DNA of 12,095 nucleotides from Spirochaetota bacterium. Lineage in GTDB: Bacteria; Spirochaetota; UBA12135; COTS27; JAFLEE01. Location of the stretch: NCBI GenBank assembly GCA_017302015.1, contig JAFLEE010000120.1, forward strand, positions 1 through 12,095, given 5' to 3'. The notes under the pieces are model-generated. The model saw only the letters and a program-made list of their open reading frames with translations, searched no databases and was not told the origin of the DNA. Each line of letters opens with the position of its first letter. The stretch's first letter is position 1. Below, piece after piece: positions 7,199 to 12,095 of the stretch. The position numbers and the translations under genes were made by a program.

Positions 7199-7246
7199 TG
7201 CGCATTCACTTCGCCCAAGGAACGCGGTTTGAAACGTAGGAAATCG

Positions 7247-7261
7247 GCCGCGAATCGCGGC
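7247..7261 (-). terminator. GC hairpin after cheD (weak terminator candidate)
   Basis: A perfect stem GCCGCG/CGCGGC with a 3-nt loop starts 57 nt past the cheD stop. On the minus strand it is followed only by CGATTTCC, so the T-tract is poor. It may separate cheD from the independently promoted STAS gene. Confidence 0.3.
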
Positions 7262-7317
7262 GATCGGGAAGGCGGGATGGCGGGGGATGAGAGCGGGGAA
7301 CGAAGGCGAGGGCGGGT

Positions 7318-7905
7318 CTAGAAGCCGCGATTGGTCGTGGGCGTCTCGAAACCGGAGCGAAGGAGTTGGACGAGGACTTCGCCGGTGCGGGGCTCCAGCA
7401 CGAGCCTGCGGGCGAAGGGGCCCCCGACATCTTCGCCGGAGAGGGAGATCCCCTCTTCCGCGATCCAGCGTCGGGCGACCTTCAGGTTGGCATCGCCGGG
7501 GCTGGGGATGCGCGCGCCGTTGGGCGTGCGCAGCATGAGGGTGGCTCCCCCGAATAGTTTGAAGGAAAGTTCACGGCGCGGGACGCCGAGGCGGGCGAAC
7601 TCGGAGACGAGTTTGTGGAAGGATTCGTCGACATAGCGCAGGGAGGATTCGTCGAAGGGCATGGGCCGATTGGAGCGGGAGGGGTAGATCGCATGGACCA
7701 TGCCCGACACCCCGAAGGAAGGGGCCGAGGCCATCAGGGCCAGGCAGGAGCCGAGCACCGTGATGAGGGAGGTTTCGCCCCCGGTGATGATGAGTTCGCC
7801 GATGCCCAATTGGAGGGGCCAATCGAGGTTGGGGGAAGAAGGGTCGGCTAGGTAGACCTTGGCGCGCCGCGAGGAGTGAAGGGTCGTTTTGGGCGCGTGG
7901 CTCAT
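7318..7905 (-). CDS. cheD: CheD, chemoreceptor glutamine deamidase
   Basis: 195 residues; the CheD domain fills about 33-180. The catalytic pieces are present: Thr49 and Cys54 in ITVLGSC and His71 in GMVHAIYP, 17 residues after the Cys as in characterised CheD. The family blocks KLFGGATLM, GDANLKVAR and GEDVGGPFARR follow. CheD converts selected glutamines of methyl-accepting chemoreceptors to glutamate and, in some bacteria, binds CheC. No receptor, CheA, CheC or CheY gene is in the window, so this is an orphan copy beside a STAS gene. The N-terminus (1-30) is longer than in compact CheD proteins and polar. The ATG at 7905 lies one base from the start predicted from a -24/-12 promoter and has no ribosome binding site, which suggests a leaderless message. 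Confidence 0.9.
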   Translation of the reverse strand: MSHAPKTTLHSSRRAKVYLADPSSPNLDWPLQLGIGELIITGGETSLITVLGSCLALMASAPSFGVSGMVHAIYPSRSNRPMPFDESSLRYVDESFHKLVSEFARLGVPRRELSFKLFGGATLMLRTPNGARIPSPGDANLKVARRWIAEEGISLSGEDVGGPFARRLVLEPRTGEVLVQLLRSGFETPTTNRGF

Positions 7906-7917
7906 GGAAAGAATAGG

Positions 7918-7933
7918 GCATAAACTATGCCAA
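7918..7933 (-). promoter_or_regulatory. Sigma-54-type (-24/-12) promoter of cheD
   Basis: The minus strand reads TTGGCATAGTTTATGC, with GG and GC 12 nt apart. The predicted start is 7906, one base before the ATG at 7905. It differs from the STAS promoter at only 2 of 16 positions, and both are preceded by C. The core is also palindromic (GGCATA-N3-TATGCC, 7917-7931), so an operator is an alternative reading. Confidence 0.55.
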
Positions 7934-8008
7934 GATTCTCGTGTCTTCCCGGGCCTTTCGGACCCTTTTCAGGCGGGAAAGCATGGAAACCGCCCCCGGG
8001 GTCGGCGG

Positions 8009-8027
8009 GATCGCAATCAGATTGCGA
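8009..8027. promoter_or_regulatory. 17-bp palindrome upstream of cheD, activator-site candidate
   Basis: TCGCAATC-A-GATTGCGA (8011-8027) is a perfect palindrome with 8-bp arms. It includes the GATCGCAA element (8009-8016) also found twice before the STAS gene. It lies 78 nt upstream of the -24 GG of cheD (80 nt in the STAS case). It could also act on the divergent hydrolase gene, which starts 168 nt away. Confidence 0.6.
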
Positions 8028-8045
8028 ATCCGCAACGTTCCCTTC

Positions 8046-8066
8046 CGGGGGGTCGGCCCCCGTTTT
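8046..8066 (+). terminator. Hairpin plus T-tract in the leader region of the hydrolase gene
   Basis: CGGGGG-GTCGG-CCCCCG is followed by TTTT on the plus strand, the form of a short intrinsic terminator. No plus-strand gene lies upstream, so it would either block stray transcription or attenuate a long leader of the gene at 8195. Confidence 0.35.
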
Positions 8067-8194
8067 CACGCCTGGATCGGGCCAAATAATGGGGTTGGGA
8101 GGATTCCGGTCAAATTCCTCCATGGCCGCGTCAAATCCGTCCCCTCCCGATCGGGGGGCCTTCGTGCTAACCTAGGGCATCCCCCGGAGGCCCC

Positions 8195-10171
8195 ATGCTT
8201 CGCTACCGCCAAGTCCACCTCGATTTCCACACCTCGGGCGAGATCCCGGGCATCGGGGCCGAGTTCTCCAAGGCCGATTTCCAGAAAGCGCTGAAACTCG
8301 GGCACGTGGATTCCATCACCGTGTTCTCCAAATGCCACCACGGGCTCAGCTACCACGACACCCGTGTCGGCGTGAAGCATCCCCACCTCAAGGTTCCCCT
8401 CCTCAACCTCATGATCGAGGCGGCGCAGGAGATCGACGTGAAGACGCCGATCTATATCAGCGCCGGCCTCGACGAGGCCATGGCCTTCCGCAAGCCCGAA
8501 TGGGTCGCCCGCTCAAAGGACGGCAAGGGCTTCAGCCCGCTGCGCGCCGGGTTCAAGCGCCTGTGCTTCAATTCCCCCTACCTCGATTACCTCTGCGCCC
8601 AGATCGACGAGGTCGCGGTGATGTTCCCTGGCCACGGCCTCTTCCTCGACATCATCCGGTCGAGCCCGTGCTGGTGCGATACCTGCGTCTCCGGCATGGT
8701 CGCCGCGGGGCTGGATCCGGAGAAGGACGAGGACGCCGCCCGGTACGTCGCCGTGGTCCAGGAGAAATATTTCGAGCGGACCACCGCCGCCTGGAAGGCG
8801 AAGAGCCCGAACACGACGATCTTCCACAACGCCGGGCACATCACCAAGGGCAACCACGGGGTGCTGGCCTATAATAGCCACCTCGAACTCGAGTCGCTGC
8901 CCACGGGCGGCTGGGGCTACGACCATTTCCCGGTCTCGGCGAAATACACCGGCACCACGGGCATGGATTTCCTCGGCATGACCGGGAAATTCCATACCAC
9001 CTGGGGGGAGTTCGGCGGGTTCAAGCGCCCGGCCGCCCTCGATTACGAGTGCGCGGCCATGCTGGCCTTCGGCGCCAAATGCAGCGTGGGCGACCAGCTC
9101 CACCCCTCGGGCAAGATGGACGAGTCCACCTACCGCATCTTGGGCGAGGCTTACGGGCGGGTCGAGCGCCTCGAGAAGTTCATCGACGGGGCCAAGCCGG
9201 TGGCCCCGGTGGCCGTGCTCAGCGTGGAATCCCTCGACGCCGCGGGCGTCGGCTCCCACGCCGATGTGCTGCCGGACGAGGGCGCCTGCCGGGTCCTCCT
9301 GGAGGGGCAGGTGCCCTTCGAGGTCATCGATACCGGGGCCGATTTCGCCAAGTACCGCCTCCTCATCCTGCCCGATTCCGTCCGCCTCGATGCGGGTTTG
9401 GCGGCGAAGGTCAATGCCTTCCTCGACCGGGGCGGGCGCCTCCTCTATTCCCACAAAAGCGGCATGGAGGCCGGGGCGGACGCCTTCGCCCTAAAGACTT
9501 CCATGAAGGCCCTCGGCGAGAGCGAATGGAAGCCTGATTACATCCTCCCCCTCGAGGCGCTGAAGGATCCCGTGGTCAACACGCCCTTCGTGGCCTACGA
9601 GAAGGCCATGCGCGTGGATGCGGGCCGGGGCCGGGTGATCGCCGAGGCCTGGAAGCCCTATTTCAACCGGGCCTGGAACCATTTCTGCTCCCACCAGCAC
9701 ACCCCCTTCGAGAAGAAGGCCGATTACCCCGCGGCCGTGCACGAGGGGAATACCGTCTATTTCGCCCACCCCATCTTCACGCTCTACCGGAAATTGGGCC
9801 AGCCGCTCTACAAGAACCTCGTGCTCCAAGCGCTGCGCCTGCTCCTCGGCGGGCGCCTACCGATCGAAGGGACTCTCCCGTCCACCGCACGGACCTCCCT
9901 CATGGAGAAAGGCGGGAAACTCCACCTGCATCTCCTGCACGCCGTGCCGGTGAAGCGGGGCGAGTCTCCCTACAATAGCCGGCCCGTCGAGATCATCGAA
10001 GACGAGATCCCGCTGCACCAGGTCGAGCTCATCCTCGAAACCAGCCTGAAGCCGAAGAAGGCGACGAGTTATCCGGATGGGGCTTCGATCCCGCTGAAAT
10101 CCCTGCCCGATGGGCGCGTCGGCCTGTCGGTGGATGTGGTGCGGACCCACCGGCTCCTCGTTTTGGAGTAG
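8195..10171 (+). CDS. HypGH6-type glycoside hydrolase with beta-galactosidase trimerisation domain
   Basis: 658 residues without a signal peptide, so probably cytosolic. The N-terminal barrel (about 1-330) carries marks of the hypothetical glycosyl hydrolase 6 family: HLDFHT (8-13), DSITVFSKCHHGLSYH (39-54), KHPHL, then LFLDII (149-154), in which Asp152 is a candidate catalytic residue, and a CWCDTC cluster (159-164) that may bind metal. Residues about 337-425 look like the beta-galactosidase trimerisation (glutamine-amidotransferase-like) domain, with YRLLILPDSVRL and FLDRGGRLLYSHKSG. A C-terminal beta domain ends the protein. This architecture occurs in proteins related to GH151 alpha-L-fucosidases as I recall it; the substrate here is unproven. 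GGAGG 4 nt before the ATG fixes the start. Its third codon positions are markedly G/C-rich. A small membrane-protein gene follows after 51 nt, probably in the same operon. Confidence 0.85.
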   Translation: MLRYRQVHLDFHTSGEIPGIGAEFSKADFQKALKLGHVDSITVFSKCHHGLSYHDTRVGVKHPHLKVPLLNLMIEAAQEIDVKTPIYISAGLDEAMAFRKPEWVARSKDGKGFSPLRAGFKRLCFNSPYLDYLCAQIDEVAVMFPGHGLFLDIIRSSPCWCDTCVSGMVAAGLDPEKDEDAARYVAVVQEKYFERTTAAWKAKSPNTTIFHNAGHITKGNHGVLAYNSHLELESLPTGGWGYDHFPVSAKYTGTTGMDFLGMTGKFHTTWGEFGGFKRPAALDYECAAMLAFGAKCSVGDQLHPSGKMDESTYRILGEAYGRVERLEKFIDGAKPVAPVAVLSVESLDAAGVGSHADVLPDEGACRVLLEGQVPFEVIDTGADFAKYRLLILPDSVRLDAGLAAKVNAFLDRGGRLLYSHKSGMEAGADAFALKTSMKALGESEWKPDYILPLEALKDPVVNTPFVAYEKAMRVDAGRGRVIAEAWKPYFNRAWNHFCSHQHTPFEKKADYPAAVHEGNTVYFAHPIFTLYRKLGQPLYKNLVLQALRLLLGGRLPIEGTLPSTARTSLMEKGGKLHLHLLHAVPVKRGESPYNSRPVEIIEDEIPLHQVELILETSLKPKKATSYPDGASIPLKSLPDGRVGLSVDVVRTHRLLVLE

Positions 10172-10222
10172 GACAGCGCGAACATCGGAAAATGTCCCCG
10201 CGCATGGCGGGGAGGACGGACC

Positions 10223-10969
10223 ATGGGAAAGTTGAAGGATCTTCCGATCCTGCTGGGCATCCTTCTCCTGGGTCCGATCGCCTACCTGGCGTCGACGGGG
10301 ATGGATGGGATTGCGAGTCCCGCCCATGCCCTCGACCTGCTGCGGCCCGTGATGCGGGGGCCCTTCGGGGTCTTCGGGTTCCTCTTCGGCAACGAGCCCG
10401 CCGTCATTCGCCGGGTCCAAGGCGCGCCCTTCGTCGCCTCGATCTTCGCCACCACGGGTCTCGCCGTCGGTCTCTTGGCCGGATTCGCCCTCGCCAAAAG
10501 GCGATTCGTGTGGCGATTGTTTTTCTTCCTATTTGTCGTGGCTTGGGTCGTCATGGGCGCCTATTGGGTACAGCTCGAAGCGCGACTGCGGGCGCTTCCC
10601 CGCCTCAATACGATCCAATTATTCCGGGTGGCGGAAGCCGGCAACGGAACCGTTCGATTCGAGGAGGGGTCGACGGGCATCCCTTGCGATCCGACGCCGG
10701 TCCTAAAGGACGACGAGATTTCCTACGTCGAATGCTGGAACGACGGGCCCAACCAGTCCGGGCTGCGCCTGAGGCCCGTCCCGGGGGCGATCCAAAGGCT
10801 CAACGCCCTACGGGAGCGGGAACCCGGGGCCCGCTTCGCCATCGTTTTGGACGGCCGCTACCGGGGAACTTGCGATTTGGGGGACCGGTGGCGGGGGGGC
10901 TTCTTCAAACTCTGGGGCTTCCCGAAGTTCCGCGAATGCGAGGCCTGCCGGAAAGCGCTCAAGTGGTAG
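10223..10969 (+). CDS. Membrane protein with SecD-P1-head-like C-terminal domain (uncharacterised)
   Basis: 248 residues, with GGAGGA 6 nt before the ATG. Hydrophobic segments at about 8-24, 70-91 and 97-116 predict three membrane helices; residues about 117-248 form a soluble domain. That domain resembles the head part of the first periplasmic domain of SecD: LKDDEISYVECW, then a GAIQRLNALRE helix, then GARFAIVLDGRYRGT (SecD homologues read GkrlAIVLDG), then a glycine-rich strand ending in WGF. The SecD six-helix translocation bundle and its D1/D4 motifs are absent, so export activity is not expected. Several cysteines lie in the soluble part, including C-x2-C near the end (ECEAC). The similarity is by eye and moderate. 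The gene follows the hydrolase by 51 nt on the same strand; a functional link is only positional. Confidence 0.75.
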   Translation: MGKLKDLPILLGILLLGPIAYLASTGMDGIASPAHALDLLRPVMRGPFGVFGFLFGNEPAVIRRVQGAPFVASIFATTGLAVGLLAGFALAKRRFVWRLFFFLFVVAWVVMGAYWVQLEARLRALPRLNTIQLFRVAEAGNGTVRFEEGSTGIPCDPTPVLKDDEISYVECWNDGPNQSGLRLRPVPGAIQRLNALREREPGARFAIVLDGRYRGTCDLGDRWRGGFFKLWGFPKFRECEACRKALKW

Positions 10970-10983
10970 GCCGATCCCTTTCT

Positions 10984-11002
10984 AAAAATCGCGAAGCGCG
11001 AT
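10984..11002 (-). terminator. Intrinsic terminator of the dapF unit
   Basis: On the minus strand a stem ATCGCG/CGCGAT with a CTT loop runs into TTTTTAG, 86 nt past the stop of the repeat protein. It terminates the dapF transcript. It has no T-tract on the plus strand, so it should not stop the convergent hydrolase operon by itself. Confidence 0.7.
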
Positions 11003-11087
11003 CGGGAATCGACGAACTTCGCGGCGGTCGGGGACGCAGCGGGAACAGGCGCGGGGGGATGGGATGGAAGGGGGCGACGCTTCCGGC

Positions 11088-11621
11088 TTAGGGAAGTTTT
11101 GAGCCGAAGGGTTTCCAGCGGCCCGCCTCGGGGCCGTAATCCACCATGAATGAAATCTGCCCCGTGCGGGCGTCCATCAGGAAAAAGGCAGTGCCCCCGC
11201 GGCGTTTTTCCGCGCGGAATTGGTAGGGCCCGGGGCCATCCGCGGGGGGCCCGTAGGCATTCCAGACCCCAGGCTGCGGCCCATAATCGAGGAGATAGTG
11301 CACCTGGCCATGGGCGAGGTCCACGGCGAAGAAGGCGCGTCCGTCCTCCCGGGGGAGGACGGCGAAGCCCAAGGGCCCGTTGGTGGCCGCGGAAAGACGC
11401 TTCCCGAATGGGATCCACCGACCGATGTCGGGGCCCCCATCCAATTGGTAGCGCAATTCGCCCGTGGATTGGGAGAGCGCATAGAAGGCCGTGCCCTGCG
11501 GGCGGCCTTCGGTGGCGAAAAGCCAGGGGCCTCCCTCGGCGGCGGCCCACAGGCTCGCCACCCAAAGCGCGGCCGCGAGGGCGGGGAGTCGTGCGGTGAA
11601 TCGTCGCGGGCGGCCGCTCAC
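11088..11621 (-). CDS. Secreted three-repeat protein of unknown function
   Basis: 177 residues starting at a GTG that overlaps the dapF stop as GTGA, so translation is coupled to dapF. Residues 4-28 are a signal peptide (RPRR, then a hydrophobic run ending in AAA). The mature protein is three tandem repeats at about 31-76, 82-127 and 131-177. Each follows G-P-x2-F-x7-G-x-A-F-aromatic, then (T/H)-G-(E/Q)-hydrophobic-x-aromatic-x-hydrophobic-D-(G/Y)-G-P-x2-G-x-W-x2-aromatic-G. Positions stay in exact register, e.g. Phe35/86/135, Asp61/112/161 and Trp69/120/169, with offsets of 51 and 49. Each repeat probably folds as a few beta strands with a Trp-Gly cap, giving a small beta-sheet or propeller-like array in the periplasm or at the surface. 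I do not recognise the family. The frame also runs upstream through dapF, but that part is its shadow. Confidence 0.75.
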   Translation of the reverse strand: MSGRPRRFTARLPALAAALWVASLWAAAEGGPWLFATEGRPQGTAFYALSQSTGELRYQLDGGPDIGRWIPFGKRLSAATNGPLGFAVLPREDGRAFFAVDLAHGQVHYLLDYGPQPGVWNAYGPPADGPGPYQFRAEKRRGGTAFFLMDARTGQISFMVDYGPEAGRWKPFGSKLP

Positions 11622-12095
11622 GCCGTCCACTCGCCGCGCAGCACCGTGACGGCCGGGCCGGTCATGAAGAGGTGCCCGAAGCCGTCCCACTCGATCTCGA
11701 GGTCGCCCCCGAGGAGGTGCACGGCGACCTTGCCCAATTCGCAGCGGCCCGTCTTCATGGCCACCGCGACGGAGGCGCAGGCGCCGGTGCCGCAGGCGAG
11801 GGTCTCGCCGCACCCGCGCTCCCACACGCGCATGGTGAGTTCGTGCCGCCCCTCGACGCGGATGAACTCGACGTTGGTGCGGTTGGGGAACACGGCGCGC
11901 TCGTTCTCGACGCGCTTGCCCTCGCCGTGGTAGTCGAAGTCGTGGCGGTCGACGAAGCGCACGGCGTGGGGGTTGCCCATGCTCATGAAGTGGTAGTCGG
12001 CCCCGTCGATGCGCGCAACGTGGACACCGGAGGCCCCCATGGGCGCCCGGGCGACCGCGAGGTCGCGGCTGACGACGGCGGGCACGCCCATGTCG
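11618..12095 (-). CDS. dapF: Diaminopimelate epimerase, C-terminal part (5' end beyond window)
   Basis: The frame is open to the window edge. About 159 residues are visible, beginning at the internal motif DMGVP, so roughly the N-terminal 110-120 residues of the usual ~275 are missing, including the first catalytic cysteine. Clear DapF blocks remain: [11 protein letters not shown], then RTNVEFIRV, then [19 protein letters not shown]. The Cys in ACGTGA is the second catalytic cysteine (E. coli Cys217), and the GTGA loop binds the substrate carboxylate. DapF interconverts LL- and meso-diaminopimelate in the cytoplasm for lysine and peptidoglycan synthesis. Its TGA overlaps the GTG of the repeat protein downstream. 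Confidence 0.95.
   Translation of the reverse strand, partial: DMGVPAVVSRDLAVARAPMGASGVHVARIDGADYHFMSMGNPHAVRFVDRHDFDYHGEGKRVENERAVFPNRTNVEFIRVEGRHELTMRVWERGCGETLACGTGACASVAVAMKTGRCELGKVAVHLLGGDLEIEWDGFGHLFMTGPAVTVLRGEWTA

Noticed and set aside
7056-7205. N-terminal extension of the STAS protein from ATG 7205 or 7070
   Set aside because: It would place coding sequence over the -24/-12 promoter and activator elements. The first 45 residues are Arg/Pro-rich with no domain match, and no ribosome binding site precedes either ATG.
7916-7931. Mirror sigma-54 promoter on the plus strand toward the hydrolase
   Set aside because: It arises from the palindromic core; the -24 block reads GGGCA rather than TGGCA, and the start would lie 250 nt before the gene with a hairpin and T-tract in between.
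8146-8155. Palindrome CCCGATCGGG before the hydrolase
   Set aside because: A 10-bp GC palindrome without a loop is expected often in this composition, and no promoter hexamers accompany it.
8513-9454. 313-codon minus-strand frame inside the hydrolase gene
   Set aside because: Mirror of a GC-rich gene with recognisable HypGH6 motifs on the plus strand.
10192-11091. 299-codon plus-strand frame overlapping the SecD-like gene
   Set aside because: Arg-rich alternative frame without a fitting ribosome binding site; the 10223 frame has one, plus membrane helices.
1-12095. tRNA, rRNA, CRISPR array, insertion sequence, prophage or known riboswitch
   Set aside because: Reading both strands by eye gave no regular spaced repeats, terminal inverted repeats with a transposase, cloverleaf or riboswitch core; a covariance-model search would be decisive but could not be run.

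Overview
The window is GC-rich bacterial DNA (clear G/C preference at third codon positions and long antisense open frames) with ten supportable protein genes. No tRNA, rRNA, CRISPR array, transposase or phage gene was seen. An apolipoprotein N-acyltransferase homologue implies a diderm (two-membrane) cell, and dapF implies lysine/meso-DAP synthesis. The mix of ROK regulator, secreted LamG protein, HypGH6-type glycoside hydrolase, orphan CheD and possible sigma-54 promoters would suit an uncultured polysaccharide-degrading lineage (Planctomycetes/Lentisphaerae/Hydrogenedentes/Sumerlaeota-like). That placement is inference; no marker gene fixes the taxon.

Layout: (1) 1-2558, minus strand: a ROK repressor followed, with an 8-nt overlap, by a secreted LamG protein cut by the window edge. 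An AT-rich control region (2559-2640) with an inverted repeat precedes ROK. (2) 2559-3008: a 450-nt gap, otherwise unassigned. (3) 3009-5171, minus: a TetR regulator and an Lnt homologue in one transcription unit, behind a near-consensus promoter whose spacer carries a perfect 15-bp palindrome. (4) 5399-6532, minus: a radical SAM protein of the putative DNA modification/repair type with a C-terminal helix-hairpin-helix. (5) 6663-7905, minus: a STAS-domain protein and CheD, each behind an almost identical -24/-12 (sigma-54-like) promoter with a shared GATCGCAA element about 80 nt farther upstream. (6) 8195-10969, plus: a cytosolic HypGH6/beta-galactosidase-trimerisation hydrolase and a small membrane protein with a SecD-P1-head-like C-terminus. 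(7) 11088-12095, minus: the C-terminal half of DapF coupled by a GTGA overlap to a secreted protein built of three ~46-residue repeats, with an intrinsic terminator beyond it.

Together these look like independent small transcription units: carbohydrate sensing and degradation (ROK/LamG, GH), envelope lipoprotein maturation (TetR/Lnt), DNA repair (radical SAM), a co-regulated signalling pair (cheD/STAS) and lysine/cell-wall supply (dapF). The least ordinary signals are the matched promoters of cheD and the STAS gene, the three-repeat protein behind dapF, the detached SecD-like domain, and the recurring placement of predicted transcription starts at the start codon of first genes, which suggests leaderless translation.
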